A stretch of 64,000 nucleotides of DNA from Anniella stebbinsi (Eukaryota > Chordata > Lepidosauria > Squamata > Anniellidae): positions 20,785,501 to 20,849,500 of the forward strand of contig JARDYH010000006.1 of assembly GCA_029215795.1 (NCBI GenBank). The letters are read 5' to 3'. A program made the position numbers and the translations under genes. The notes under the pieces were generated by a model. The model did not search any database. It was not told the DNA's origin and was given only the letters and a program-made list of their open reading frames with translations. The number at the start of each line of letters is the position of its first letter. Within the stretch, counting starts at the first letter, position 1. Positions 53,901-55,289 of the stretch are shown here, piece by piece.

Positions 53901-55289
53901 ATTTTTCAAGAGGAGGACACAGTGCTGGAAGGGGAGAGTTAGTGTTTTCCCCTCCATCGGCTCCCTGCCCTCAATGCCTTCCTCACTGCAATTGGGCTTT
54001 TAAAATGCCTCCACTGGTACAATAGAGGCATTTAATAAGCCTTAATGCAGCAAGGGTGAGAGCGTATGGAAACAGTCTTACCTCTGTTCAATAAGCACAG
54101 ATGAGGCAGGGAAACCGGCAGGCTAGATGGGGACCTCCCATGGGCTATGTTAGGCTCATGGGCTGGAGGTTCCCCCCTCCCGCTGTAAAGTGGGATGGTG
54201 CTATAAGAACAACAGCAGTAAGAACACAGCAGTAGAACTGTTGAATCCAATAGCAGCTTTCACAACCAAAAGCAAAGAATCCATTCAAGGGATGGGGGGG
54301 GGGGGGGAGTCCAATCCCCTGCCTCCTATTTTTAAGGGCTTGATCTACTGCTCTTATTATTTCACTACTGAAGTAGGAAAGCCTAGGTTTTATCCCCAGT
54401 CTTTCACCCCCACAGCAGATGTTTCCTGTGGGGGGTGAGATAAAGAGAAAAGCAGGCCCAGACGCAGCCAAGAAACCACCTTGTATGTAGAGTCTATGGC
54501 CTATTTTTTCCTGCATGAGGAGGATGAGTTAAACGCTTGGACAGCTCTGCCCCATTTGCCAAGCAAAGAAACTGGCTTCAATTGCAATAGCATTAGCCAC
54601 TATTTCCACAGCCAAAGTGGATTTTAAAAGCTAGACTGTAAACAAAGTTTTCACTCTCCTATTCTAAGTGGTCCGCCTCACAGTAGAACCTGCAGCAGCT
54701 GGCAGCTCATACAGGGCTCAGAAGTAAAATAATAAATGCCCTAAATCGCAAACGATTTCAACAGAAACAGGTTTTTTTGTTAGCAATCTATCTTTGAGCT
54801 TTAAACTACAGTTGTCATATGTGTGTGTGTGTAAAAAAATTCTGACCTACTAGCTGCTGAGACCAGCATGAAATATATTTGCCTGTATAAAAACAGCAGA
54901 ATTATTTAAACACACATACAACTGGAATATGTGGATTTCAGTGAAACTCAAAATCATATGCAGAATAACGCACACACATCTACACATAGCTTGCTCCCTT
55001 ATCAAAGGGCCACAACTTAACACAACGTAAGTTTTGAATAAAGCACAGGGCATTGTTTATGTTTCTTGCAAAAGTAGAAGAGCCTGACCTACAGACAGAC
55101 AGATTGCAGTGGTTCAAAAACCAAGTTTTCTTATTGTAGTGCTCTCAAAATTCAGAGATTGGAAAAATAAACAGGAGAAAACCGAGAACCAGCTTACATA
55201 TCAAAGTAAATTCATCTCTCTACTTGAAGGAAGGAACAGCTTTTCAGTACCTTAAAAAAACTTCCTCTCTTAAGGCACTGGGATTCCAT
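2017..55289 (-). CDS. RIN2: RIN2, Ras and Rab interactor 2 (11 coding exons, whole split gene)
   Basis: The protein is a guanine nucleotide exchange factor for Rab5 on early endosomes, with a Ras-association domain that couples it to activated Ras. Joining the exons gives 883 residues: short N-terminus, SH2 (about 85-195), proline-rich linker with SPPPRPPPP (about 297-305) and PTPIPPPR (about 344-351), serine-rich stretch, RH region (about 480-610), VPS9 (about 620-755) and RA (about 780-870). Exon phases agree at all ten junctions and no in-frame stop occurs. Human RIN2 is about 895 residues, so the gene looks complete from the proposed ATG. The assignment to RIN2 rather than RIN1 or RIN3 rests on near-identity with remembered RIN2 sequence in the VPS9 and RA regions. 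Upstream non-coding exons and the promoter are not seen and probably lie beyond 55334 or outside the window. Confidence 0.95.
2829..2922. repeat. Short foldback element in RIN2 intron 10
   Basis: Two arms of about 42 bases are inverted copies of each other: AGACAGAAAGAAAGTC plus ACTCCCAGCATTCCC on the left, and GGGAATGCTGGGAGT plus GACTTTTTTTCTGTCT on the right, around a six-base centre. Arms differ by only a few substitutions. It resembles the core of the longer foldbacks near 44.6, 45.2 and 48.0 kb, which also centre on an ACTCCCA motif. The remaining parts of 2332-3523 show nothing else identifiable. Confidence 0.7.
3524..5275 (+). mobile_element. Tc1-like DNA transposon with about 180-bp terminal inverted repeats
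   Basis: The left terminal repeat (3524-3702) begins CAGTGGTGGCCAAAATTG after a TA at 3522-3523. The right repeat (about 5094-5275) is its near-perfect inverted copy, starting GCATAACTT and ending TTTTGGCCACCA. They differ by scattered substitutions and a few single-base indels, so insertion is fairly recent. The outermost bases on the right (AGACTCTGG) do not match the left end and no flanking TA is obvious there, so that tip has changed. The transposase lies between. The element sits in RIN2 intron 10, opposite to the gene. Confidence 0.95.
3949..5010 (+). CDS. Tc1/mariner superfamily transposase (DD34E), uninterrupted
   Basis: The 353-codon frame encodes a cut-and-paste transposase of usual length for Tc1-like enzymes (about 340 residues). 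The likelier start is the ATG at codon 8 ([14 protein letters not shown]). The N-terminal DNA-binding part has an HTH ([17 protein letters not shown], about 28-45) and a second, paired-like helical part ending in [20 protein letters not shown]. The catalytic triad is visible: Asp164 in IWSDESK, Asp256 in [11 protein letters not shown] and Glu291 in [12 protein letters not shown], with 34 residues between the last two (DD34E). No stop or frameshift is seen. Activity also needs functional ends, and the right tip looks altered. It shares no function with RIN2. Confidence 0.95.
   Translation: MYIINSEMAPRKRVDWTPRRRSRIVVLRESGLSYAKIARHVGRSVTTSGVRKFCLQFNETKSIKNKAGKDHKKCTSYVDDRKIKRLCLKERKISFEAIKGVLDATGVSVNSRTIRRRLSDFGLKGRIPRKMQFLNLKQRRKLLQWAKERSEWTEDQWKQVIWSDESKISLFGSDGRKYVRRRVGEELHPDCIEATVKYPTSVMIWACMSADSVGRLHVIDGTLNARKYIDTILEPKLLPSIRDLFPNNAPFIFQQDSAPCHTAKICKQWFTAKGIQLLIWPGNSPDLNLIENLWHCLKILVQMRHPSNKSQLIEAINDSWNHVIKKEELKTLVGSMRRRCDAVSKNKGFPTTF
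5277..6427. other. Intron 10 sequence with a (GT)n tract; no gene seen
   Basis: AT-rich, with purine-rich stretches near 5630-5720. A (GT)n microsatellite lies at about 6237-6263. Short open frames here come from the microsatellite and resemble no protein family. Confidence 0.5.
6428..6956. mobile_element. Non-autonomous inverted-repeat element, family A copy 1
   Basis: The left end reads GGCTCAGTTCAGACAACACG then TTAGTCAATG; the right end is its inverted copy, CATTGACTAACGTGTTGTCC then AAATTGAGCC. Terminal repeats are about 50 bases, with scattered differences. The interior repeats ACTCCAC/GTGGAGT motifs in both orientations, giving a foldback character, and encodes nothing recognisable. 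Related elements with the same end motif are at 13723-14186 and 48454-48679. Flanks share only a short A run, so the target duplication is unclear. Confidence 0.8.
7025..7425 (-). pseudogene. Sestrin (SESN3/SESN1-like) processed pseudogene fragment
   Basis: A 104-codon stretch (7416-7102) encodes [13 protein letters not shown], then [20 protein letters not shown] and [20 protein letters not shown], then [20 protein letters not shown]. This is the C-terminal half of sestrins, the stress-induced regulators of GATOR2/TORC1. After YTTM the frame breaks through small deletions, but the next bases still read as [12 protein letters not shown], the expected continuation, in a shifted frame. Homology then decays. 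Continuous homology across a long stretch without introns, plus the frameshift and a position inside RIN2 intron 10, indicates a decayed retrocopy. The [10 protein letters not shown] wording fits SESN3 best, but this is from memory. Confidence 0.85.
7587..7750 (-). CDS. RIN2: RIN2 coding exon 10 (end of VPS9)
   Basis: The exon encodes [20 protein letters not shown] then [20 protein letters not shown] and [13 protein letters not shown]. The tyrosine in [10 protein letters not shown] corresponds to the second key VPS9 residue. The acceptor is CTTCACAG and the donor GTACTA, leaving phase 0. About 160 bases downstream of its donor lies a same-strand sestrin retrocopy. Just upstream, past 7837, is the compound microsatellite tail of a LINE. 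Confidence 0.96.
7838..7896. repeat. Compound (AAT)n(AAC)n microsatellite
   Basis: This is the tail of LINE copy A on the minus strand: pure AAT units pass into pure AAC units. The A/C switch is typical of slippage after LINE insertion. Confidence 0.9.
7838..9167 (-). mobile_element. 5'-truncated L2-like LINE, copy A
   Basis: The copy retains reverse transcriptase from [20 protein letters not shown] through the C-terminus, ending [11 protein letters not shown]. It then has a 3' UTR with a CCCGCCTC/GAGGCGGG hairpin (7910-7937 on the plus strand) and a compound microsatellite tail, (GTT)n then (ATT)n on the minus strand. Frameshifts split the RT across two frames. The catalytic YADD box reads YAVD, so it is inactive. 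I place it in the L2/CR1 superclade from the motifs [10 protein letters not shown] and LNPDKTEVL. The 5' end stops inside the RT. Confidence 0.9.
8173..9183 (-). pseudogene. LINE reverse transcriptase fragment (copy A)
   Basis: A long open stretch covers RT palm and C-terminal parts: [20 protein letters not shown] (PQG motif), [13 protein letters not shown] (mutated YADD), [17 protein letters not shown], and [20 protein letters not shown]. The upstream fingers part ([14 protein letters not shown]) is in another frame at 9164-8925, which indicates a frameshift near 9000. The N-terminal endonuclease is absent. The C-terminal end continues in a second frame to about 8024. Confidence 0.85.
9168..11094. 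other. Intron 9 sequence; no gene seen
   Basis: Mostly anonymous. A plus-strand LINE-type 3' end (TAAGCCACTCTGGGAGTC then ATTATAAATGAATGAATG) lies at about 10735-10815. A near-perfect 28-base palindrome lies at 10905-10932. Bases 9560-9760 are CpG-richer than their surroundings and contain TAATGCGCAT, as in the elements at 26.9 and 30.6 kb. Open frames here match no protein family known to me. Confidence 0.45.
11095..11255 (+). repeat. MIR-type SINE remnant
   Basis: The sequence runs CCATTTGCAAGATGGGGAAA, then GGGCTGTTGTAGGTATTA, then TATGTGAAATACTTAAAACA. This is the order of the MIR core and its L2-like 3' end (few bases apart: CTCAGTTTCC-like, GTAAAATGGGG-like, GGGTTGTTGTGAGG-like, GTAAAGCGCTT-like). 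It is heavily diverged, as expected for this ancient family. Confidence 0.7.
11748..11815. mobile_element. Fragment of small inverted-repeat element, family D
   Basis: The segment GGCCCTTTCTACACCATAGG, followed by GGTGTAGAAGGAGGGCGATC and TACCTAATACACACTATCGG, is an inverted copy of one half of the element at 62400-62525. Only that half is present, so the copy is truncated near 11815. Flanking sequence (11256-12212) shows nothing else identifiable. Confidence 0.7.
12213..12344 (-). CDS. RIN2: RIN2 coding exon 9 (VPS9 core)
   Basis: The 132-base exon encodes [20 protein letters not shown] then [20 protein letters not shown] and HGEG. The aspartate in ADDFLPVL matches the position of the catalytic Asp of Rabex-5-type VPS9 domains. 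The acceptor is CTAAG after a C/T-rich tract and the donor GTAAAT. Entry joins a carried G to GA (Gly), and one G carries out. Confidence 0.95.
12345..13722. other. Intron 8 sequence; no gene seen
   Basis: Anonymous, moderately AT-rich, with no clear repeat apart from a short direct duplication of TATTTTGTCATTTA near 13660-13695. Short open frames show no similarity I recognise. Confidence 0.4.
13723..14186. mobile_element. Non-autonomous inverted-repeat element, family A copy 2
   Basis: The left end (GGTTTGGATGACACGATAAT then CAATGGTGGGTTAA) and right end (TTAACCCACCATTGACTACT then GTGCTGTCCAAA) are inverted copies over about 35 bases. Internal GGTGGGTTAAA-type units repeat near the left end. 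CAACTGTGG/CCACACCATGGTTG motifs occur inverted in the interior. No coding capacity is seen. The end motif matches the elements at 6428 and 48454. Confidence 0.75.
14187..14649. other. Intron 8 sequence next to exon 8; no gene seen
   Basis: No repeat or reading frame of recognisable type. It ends at the donor of RIN2 exon 8. Confidence 0.4.
14650..14955 (-). CDS. RIN2: RIN2 coding exon 8 (VPS9 domain, N-terminal half)
   Basis: The exon encodes [20 protein letters not shown], then [20 protein letters not shown], ending in [20 protein letters not shown]. This is the helical bundle leading into and forming the first half of the VPS9 exchange domain. The acceptor is CTTTGCAG and the donor GTAAAT. 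The frame is open throughout and phases (2 in, 1 out) fit both neighbours. Conservation is very high, as expected for the catalytic module. Confidence 0.97.
14956..17761. other. Intron 7 sequence; no gene seen
   Basis: Anonymous sequence with a long compound microsatellite at 16131-16202 ((CT)n followed by (CA)n). At 15566-15602 is a short ACTCCCAGCATGCCCC phrase like the foldback cores elsewhere in the window. No protein similarity is recognised. Confidence 0.4.
16131..16202. repeat. Compound (CT)n(CA)n microsatellite
   Basis: An almost pure run of CT, with one interruption, passes directly into about ten CA units. Confidence 0.95.
17930..18062. repeat. Foldback element, family B
   Basis: The left arm CAACAGTGGGCAACTTGTGG (then CCTTCCAGATGTTTTGG) and right arm CCAAAAATATGGAAAGCTAC (then ACATTGCCCACTGCTG) are inverted copies over about 37 bases. 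A partly related segment with TACAACTCCTATC and CCAGCCAGCATGGCCATCGG precedes it at 17762-17860. The same design recurs at 37105, 44628, 45190 and 48008. Confidence 0.7.
18063..19873. other. Intron 7 sequence; no gene seen
   Basis: Contains a twice-repeated TAATATGGATC phrase at 18110-18170 and a (GT)n/G-run at about 18700-18731. No protein family or clear transposon is recognised. Confidence 0.4.
19874..20190. mobile_element. Non-autonomous inverted-repeat element, family C copy 1
   Basis: The left end GTTTGAACAATCGACAGGGG then AAACAG is an inverted copy of the right end, CGTTTTCCCCACTGATAGTC then CAAA. Further in, TAATTACCCACACTG and GTGTGGGTAATTA are also inverted. GAATGGCTTCTTACC and GGGTGAGAAGCCA flank the centre, so most of the element can fold on itself. 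A second copy is at 28053-28418. Confidence 0.75.
20191..20865. other. Intron 7 sequence; no gene seen
   Basis: Anonymous; no recognisable element or reading frame. Confidence 0.4.
20866..21925 (+). mobile_element. 5'-truncated L2-like LINE, copy B
   Basis: The copy begins just before the catalytic box (GGGGTGCTATCAGTATGCTG, encoding YQYADD). It runs through the RT C-terminus to [10 protein letters not shown] and a stop at 21749, then a 3' UTR with the CCCGCCTT/GAGGCGGG hairpin (21841-21868) and an (ATT)n tail. A duplicated GAATGAAT near 20965 shifts the frame after the YADD box. It is in RIN2 intron 7, opposite to the gene, and is a close relative of copies A and D. Confidence 0.9.
20967..21749 (+). 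pseudogene. LINE reverse transcriptase C-terminal fragment (copy B)
   Basis: 260 codons encode [60 protein letters not shown] and [20 protein letters not shown], ending in [10 protein letters not shown]. This is the RT thumb and C-terminal region only. The apparent ATG is internal to the family's protein; the palm lies upstream in another frame and the endonuclease is missing. Confidence 0.85.
21926..24086. other. Intron 7 sequence; no gene seen
   Basis: Contains a 20-base identical direct repeat (TCTTTCTTTCATAAGACATC at 22166-22185 and 22874-22893). At 23510-23680 are two tandem diverged units, each ending GTGCACAGGATTGCA or ATGCACAGGATTGCA, a phrase I associate with dispersed amniote repeats. 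An AT-rich tract ending AATAAATAAAACC at about 23120-23338 may be an old LINE 3' end. Confidence 0.45.
24087..25217 (-). CDS. RIN2: RIN2 large coding exon 7 (proline-rich, serine-rich, RH region)
   Basis: The 1131-base exon encodes residues 202-578. It starts NFWSSP and passes [18 protein letters not shown]. Proline-rich SH3-ligand motifs SPPPRPPPP and [12 protein letters not shown] follow; RIN2 is known to bind amphiphysin II through such motifs. Next come a serine-rich segment ([20 protein letters not shown]), an acidic stretch and a basic KPKKKR patch. The RH region follows with [18 protein letters not shown] and [20 protein letters not shown], ending [12 protein letters not shown]. The acceptor is CTTTCAG and the donor GTAAGC. 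The proline- and serine-rich middle diverges most from mammals; the end is almost identical. Confidence 0.97.
25218..26867. other. Intron 6 sequence; no gene seen
   Basis: A short foldback lies at 26362-26422 (TTCAGACATCACACCAGACC with inverted GGTTTGGTATAAAGTCTGAA). An (AAAC)n tract is at 25781-25802. GC-richer stretches at 25990-26270 hold no recognisable coding sequence. Confidence 0.45.
26868..27220. mobile_element. CpG-rich repeat with GCGCAT palindromes, family E copy 1
   Basis: This 350-base unit shares extended similarity with 30550-30905. Near the left end is a perfect 18-base palindrome, CGATTATGCGCATAATCG (26904-26921); near the right end is CGATAATGCGCATAATCGG. AATGCGCTTTA motifs recur between. 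The right end reads CTCGTGTAGAGGCAGCCTC. Ends are roughly inverted (CCCTCTAGA... and ...TGTAGAGG). No coding potential is seen, and I do not recognise the family. Confidence 0.75.
27683..27831 (+). repeat. tRNA-derived SINE, copy 1
   Basis: The sequence runs CCTCAGTGGCAGGGAACATG, CTTTGTATACAGAAGGTCCC, then CAGTCAGAGCAGGTAATACT and TCTGACTCAGTAGAAGACAG. The first part has the layout of a degraded tRNA-like A box and B box; the rest is the body of a reptile SINE. A second copy is at 31555-31742. Confidence 0.7.
28053..28418. mobile_element. Non-autonomous inverted-repeat element, family C copy 2
   Basis: The left end TTGGATGATCAGCAGGGAAA and the right end TTTCCCCTGCTGATCGTCCG are inverted copies. 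Further in, TTTCCCTAATTACCTGAGCT mirrors GGATAATTAGGGAAATGCAG, and GGCTTTCTGATCC mirrors GGGTAAGAAGCCATG. The whole unit can fold into a long hairpin. It is related to 19874-20190 and does not code. Confidence 0.8.
28419..30549. other. Intron 6 sequence; no gene seen
   Basis: Holds half of a family B-like foldback (about 28530-28632), LINE-type AT-rich 3' ends at about 28950-29030 and 29760-29850, and a (TA)n tract at 30188-30229. No coding sequence is recognised. Confidence 0.45.
30188..30229. repeat. (TA)n microsatellite
   Basis: A pure run of about 20 TA units. Confidence 0.95.
30550..30905. mobile_element. CpG-rich repeat with GCGCAT palindromes, family E copy 2
   Basis: Same unit and orientation as 26868-27220: CAATTATGCGCATAATCGC on the left, ACAAGTAGTTAATGCGCATA in the middle, GATAATGCGCATAATCGG on the right, and end TCTTGTAGAGGCAGCCTA. 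The left end CCCCTCTACAAGG pairs with the right end CTTGTAGAGG as a short terminal inverted repeat. The insert GAGAGGCGGC is duplicated near 30640. It ends about 140 bases from RIN2 exon 6. Confidence 0.75.
31048..31139 (-). CDS. RIN2: RIN2 coding exon 6 (end of SH2)
   Basis: The 92-base exon encodes [20 protein letters not shown] then [10 protein letters not shown]. The acceptor is AAACAAG, with a weak pyrimidine tract, and the donor is a consensus GTAAGT. One base (A) carries into exon 7 to form Asn. Human RIN2 has the same boundaries in the protein ([11 protein letters not shown] ... QMGLN). Confidence 0.93.
31555..31742 (+). repeat. tRNA-derived SINE, copy 2
   Basis: The sequence includes CATATTTTGCATGCAGAAGG, then CAGACAATACTGGGCTAGAT, AGACCGGTGGTCTGGCTCAA and TATAAGGCAGTTGCCTGTGT. 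It shares its layout and body with 27683-27831, with an extra middle segment. It lies between RIN2 exons 5 and 6. Confidence 0.75.
31817..31889 (-). CDS. RIN2: RIN2 coding exon 5 (SH2 C-terminal half)
   Basis: This 73-base exon encodes [20 protein letters not shown] then CIS, closely matching RIN2. The acceptor is CTTTGCAG and the donor GTAAGG. It enters after one carried base (A plus CC = Thr) and leaves two bases (AG), completed as Arg by the next exon. It is too short to find without homology. It forms part of the SH2 fold between the phosphotyrosine pocket and the C-terminal helix. Confidence 0.94.
31890..33164. other. Intron 4 sequence; no gene seen
   Basis: AT-rich and anonymous. Related AGCTTATTTTGAAAAT/GCAAAATTTGGCCCATTTTG phrases recur near 32935-33050. 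No protein family is recognised. Confidence 0.4.
33165..33795 (+). mobile_element. Old degenerate L2-like LINE 3' fragment
   Basis: In broken frames the sequence still shows the RT C-terminal order: [20 protein letters not shown] (cf. [20 protein letters not shown] in copy B), AFTVWEQG (cf. ALHGLG) and, near the end, FSQAY. An AT-rich 3' UTR follows with a (TAAGTAAG)-type tail. Stops and indels are frequent, so this is an ancient copy. Confidence 0.6.
33998..34050. repeat. Perfect 16-base inverted repeat within an unidentified repeat
   Basis: AACCCTCACATAACCC (34003-34018) and GGGTTATGTGAGGGTT (34032-34047) are exact inverted copies around 13 bases. Nearby AACCC phrases (to about 34090) suggest that this is the core of a larger foldback. 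Confidence 0.7.
34051..35005. other. Intron 4 sequence; no gene seen
   Basis: No recognisable element. It ends at the donor of RIN2 exon 4. Confidence 0.4.
35006..35117 (-). CDS. RIN2: RIN2 coding exon 4 (SH2 core with FLVR motif)
   Basis: The exon encodes residues 110-146: [20 protein letters not shown] followed by [17 protein letters not shown]. This is the SH2 beta-B strand and the following strands. The FLVR arginine, the usual phosphotyrosine-binding residue, is codon AGG at 35105-35103 (residue 114). Human RIN2 is reported to carry histidine there, so this ortholog looks like a canonical SH2 at that position. The acceptor is TTAATAG and the donor GTAAGT; one base (A) carries into exon 5. 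Confidence 0.95.
35118..36089. other. Intron 3 sequence; no gene seen
   Basis: A short minus-strand LINE or SINE 3' end (ATTCATTCATTACATTACTA, then AAGGCAGCTTACATGATCCT) lies at about 35205-35290. A (GA)n tract with GAAT units is at 35916-35970. Confidence 0.5.
36090..36282 (-). CDS. RIN2: RIN2 coding exon 3 (start of SH2 domain)
   Basis: The exon encodes residues 45-109, including [19 protein letters not shown] and HTHPIWLQL, where the SH2 domain begins (Trp89 in PIWLQ), and ends in QAQPPG. The acceptor is TTTATAG and the donor GTAAGA, leaving phase 0. The segment before RDSGYDSL (about residues 45-64) differs from the human protein and looks lineage-variable. Phase agreement with exon 2 (AG plus C = Ser) supports the acceptor chosen. 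Confidence 0.94.
36283..37104. other. Intron 2 sequence; no gene seen
   Basis: Anonymous sequence with a CGTTCGTTTGTTTGCTTG run near 36774-36791. No protein similarity is recognised. Confidence 0.4.
37105..37290. repeat. Foldback element, family B, split by a short LINE tail insertion
   Basis: The left arm (ACCTGGTGTCCTGCTCCAGA then GTTGGACTGCAACTCTCATC) is matched by an inverted right arm (TTGCAGTTCAGCTCATCTGG then AGGGCATCAGGTT). The right arm is interrupted at 37202-37269 by a (TTTA)n run plus TACTGCCCATCAGCCGGAGC, which is a minus-strand LINE 3' end. The insertion is flanked by CAGGTT on both sides (37196-37201 and 37270-37275). Confidence 0.75.
37202..37269 (-). mobile_element. Very short 5'-truncated LINE 3' end
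   Basis: About 68 bases consist of (TTTA)n plus CTGCCCATCAGCCGGAGCTC, matching the 3' end of the old L2-like LINE at 56234-56340 (CTGCCCAATAGCTGAAGCTG). The CAGGTT repeat at each side fits a target-site duplication. Confidence 0.7.
37415..37562 (+). repeat. MIR-type SINE remnant
   Basis: The order GCATGGAGATAACTATATTC, TTACCTTACAGGGTTGTTGT, GAATTCATATATGTAAAGGG, CTCTGAACATTCTGAAAC follows the MIR core and 3' end. A (CAT)n run follows at 37572-37594. Confidence 0.75.
37595..38699. other. Intron 2 sequence; no gene seen
   Basis: Anonymous; no recognisable element or reading frame. Confidence 0.4.
38700..38986 (+). mobile_element. L2-like LINE, upstream part of a copy split by CR1
   Basis: Broken frames show LGVLLDP-like (AGCTTGGGGGTACTCCTTGA), [20 protein letters not shown], and an FRAQFKV-like end before CR1 begins (about 38987). 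The copy resumes at about 39880. Confidence 0.7.
38987..39876 (-). mobile_element. CR1 LINE, 5'-truncated, inserted in an L2-like LINE
   Basis: The 3' end lies at the low coordinate, with the CR1 signature CCATAGAATCATAGAACAGT then GTCCAACCTCCTGCTCAATG. Minus-strand frames show, in CR1 order, [18 protein letters not shown] (39722-39537), [20 protein letters not shown] and [20 protein letters not shown] (39561-39322), and [20 protein letters not shown] then [20 protein letters not shown] (39325-39068). These are the RT C-terminus, with frameshifts between them. No complete RT remains. Confidence 0.92.
39877..40230 (+). mobile_element. L2-like LINE, 3' part of the copy split by CR1
   Basis: The copy resumes with TGTATCAGCCTGCCTGTGCC and [14 protein letters not shown] coding (TCTGTTTGCTCATGCATTTA). 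A 3' UTR follows with TACCACCCTAGTACCATAAG and a TAAGTAAATAAAC end. Together with 38700-38986 it forms one old copy. Confidence 0.75.
40839..40929. mobile_element. Fragment of the 50.2-kb palindromic element family
   Basis: The segment CTAGAGCGGCCAGATGACAA, then GGAATTCCCTCTTCTACACA and GTGATTAAAGGTGCAGAAGC, matches in order the central part of the palindrome at 50239-50554 (ACTAGAGTGACCAGATACAA; AAATTCCCTCTTCATCACAA; CAGTTAAAGGTGCAGGCAC). Only a diverged part remains. Confidence 0.65.
40930..41999. other. Intron 2 sequence; no gene seen
   Basis: A CACTCACACTCACAC tract lies near 41455-41480. Nearby GCAGCACCCATGGGTGCCAT and CCCCAATGTGGTGCCTGCAG phrases (41827-41885) form a local duplication. 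No protein similarity is recognised. Confidence 0.4.
42000..42334 (-). mobile_element. L1-like LINE ORF2 C-terminal remnant
   Basis: The minus strand reads [20 protein letters not shown], then, after frame breaks, [12 protein letters not shown] and HWKDKDPPP. This order (CP-x-V-x-x-FW, LL-x-AKSLIAQHW, PPT) is the C-terminal region of L1-type ORF2 proteins as I remember them. It is degenerate and short. Confidence 0.5.
42335..43082 (+). mobile_element. Degenerate L2-like LINE 3' part, with nested inverted-repeat element
   Basis: The sequence shows [17 protein letters not shown] (GTGCAAAACGTGGCAGACAG), then [19 protein letters not shown], [10 protein letters not shown] and a LLFQARL-type end at about 42735. 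Stops are frequent. It is interrupted at 42743-42966 and resumes to an AAATAAATAAATAAAATT end near 43070. Confidence 0.7.
42743..42966. mobile_element. 224-bp inverted-repeat element (family F) with candidate TTATAC target duplication
   Basis: The left end GTCATGTTGCATCTTGTACT then TAAAGGTTTCCATTGATAAG is mirrored by the right end CTTACCAATGAAAATCTTTA then AGTACAAGATGCAACATGAC. Arms are about 55 bases with few mismatches. TTATAC lies immediately outside both ends (42737-42742 and 42967-42972). There is no coding sequence. The host is an L2-like LINE. Confidence 0.85.
43083..43574. other. Intron 2 sequence; no gene seen
   Basis: Anonymous AT-rich sequence ending at the donor of RIN2 exon 2. 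Confidence 0.4.
43575..43669 (-). CDS. RIN2: RIN2 coding exon 2
   Basis: The exon encodes [17 protein letters not shown] and then a variable acidic stretch (residues 14-44). The first part is identical to the RIN2 N-terminus as known in mammals. The acceptor is TTCTAG and the donor GTGAAT. It enters in phase 0 and leaves two bases (AG), completed as serine by the C opening the next exon. It lies in a large repeat-filled interval, more than 7 kb from each neighbour exon. Confidence 0.93.
43670..44627. other. Intron 1 sequence; no gene seen
   Basis: Between 44250 and 44600 CTAGG/CCTAG-like phrases (ACAAGCTAGGATTTCAGGGA and GGGGATTCTAGCTTGTTTCT) occur in opposite orientation. This suggests an old inverted-repeat element whose limits I cannot define. 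Confidence 0.4.
44628..44758. repeat. Foldback element, family B
   Basis: The left arm GGACAACTTGTAGCCCTCCA then GGCCTGCAACTCCCATCACC is mirrored by the right arm GGGTGAGAGTTGTAGGTCAA then CTAGAGGGCCACAAATTGCC. Arms are about 50 bases. Confidence 0.8.
45190..45335. repeat. Foldback element, family B
   Basis: The left arm GGAAACCTGGCGCTCTCCAG then GACTACAATTTCCATCAGCC is mirrored by GGATTATGGGAGTTGCAGTC then ATGGAGGGCAACAAGTTGCA. The centre carries AGCAAGCATGGCCAATGG, shared with other copies. Confidence 0.8.
45336..46352. other. Intron 1 sequence; no gene seen
   Basis: Anonymous; no recognisable element or reading frame. Confidence 0.4.
46353..46938. mobile_element. Probable inverted-repeat DNA element (family G), single copy
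   Basis: The left end CCATGGGGCTCATCTACACC and the right end GGTGTGGATAAGGCCATGG are imperfect inverted copies. A further mirrored phrase, GATCGTCCCTCACGGG versus CCCAGTAGGGACAACC, lies inside. The interior is CpG-richer than its surroundings and holds an (AC)n tract. No transposase is seen. Confidence 0.55.
46939..48007. other. Intron 1 sequence; no gene seen
   Basis: Anonymous. The pyrimidine-rich stretch at 47440-47660 contains some CpG but no convincing exon or promoter signal. Confidence 0.4.
48008..48138. repeat. Foldback element, family B
   Basis: The left arm AGGCAACTTGGTGCTCTGCA then GGCTATAACTTTCATATTCC is mirrored by GGTGGGATTTGTAGTCCAAA then ATGAAGGGCACCGGATTGTC. It is more diverged than the copies at 44.6 and 45.2 kb. 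Confidence 0.7.
48454..48679. mobile_element. Non-autonomous inverted-repeat element, family A copy 3
   Basis: The left end GGCTCAATTCGGACGACACA and right end TGTCGTCCGAATTGAGTC are inverted copies. Internal AACAACTGGTGTGGGGGAAA, TCCACACCACAGTTGATTAT and ACCATTGACTATCGTGTCGT repeat the same phrases in both orientations. It is the shortest and best-conserved family member here. It does not code. Confidence 0.8.
48680..49984. other. Intron 1 sequence; no gene seen
   Basis: A (GT)n/G-run lies at about 48717-48736. The stretch 49440-49640 is GC-richer but has no recognisable coding sequence. Confidence 0.4.
49985..50182 (+). mobile_element. L2-like LINE 3' end only (copy C)
   Basis: About 190 bases match the 3' UTRs of copies A, B and D: GGAATTTTAGAATGTTTTTA, ATTGCTATTTTAATAATGTG, then CCCGCCTCGATCCAAATGGA and AAATAAATATTATTATTATT. 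The second hairpin arm has decayed (GAGAAGCAGG). Only the 3' UTR was inserted or remains. Confidence 0.85.
50239..50554. mobile_element. 316-bp near-perfect palindromic element (family H) with TA flanks
   Basis: Two arms of about 145 bases face each other around about 25 bases. The left arm starts GGCTGACCATATGAAAAGGA and includes GGGAATTTCAGCCAGTGTCA. The right arm includes TGACACTGGCTGAAATTCCC and ends TCCTTTTCATATGGTCAGCC. TA flanks both ends (50237-50238, 50555-50556), as for a Tc1/mariner-type target. No coding sequence. A diverged fragment of the same family is at 40839-40929. The outer ends do not match the Tc1-like element at 3.5 kb. Confidence 0.9.
50557..53279. other. Intron 1 sequence with microsatellites and a diverged GC-rich repeat; no gene seen
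   Basis: A (CA)n tract lies at 50942-50980 and a (TTG)n tract at 52536-52560. Segments at about 51040-51560 and 52560-52840 share a style (GGATTGGACTCCCCGTAGCC; TGCAACCTGGATTGCGGCCC; CAATCCAGATGAGCCCCCTT), which suggests one diverged repeat family. Open frames here (for example about 420 bases at 51224-51643) look like by-products of GC content, not genes. Confidence 0.45.
53280..54040. repeat. Degenerate tandem array of GC-rich units
   Basis: Diverged units recur in order, each with a GGGAGAGGTGATTTTT-like start, a TTTCCTCCCCAG-like middle, a TGCAATNGGG and a TTTTAAA(A)NGCCT end. Clear starts are near 53622, 53737 and 53891, with related ends near 53320-53345, 53703-53722 and 53986-54010. 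Unit length varies, so I cannot fix a period. Confidence 0.5.
54041..55250. other. Intron 1 sequence next to exon 1; no gene seen
   Basis: A long G-run lies at about 54294-54308 and a (GT)n tract near 54820-54832. Otherwise anonymous, ending at the donor of RIN2 coding exon 1. Confidence 0.4.
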
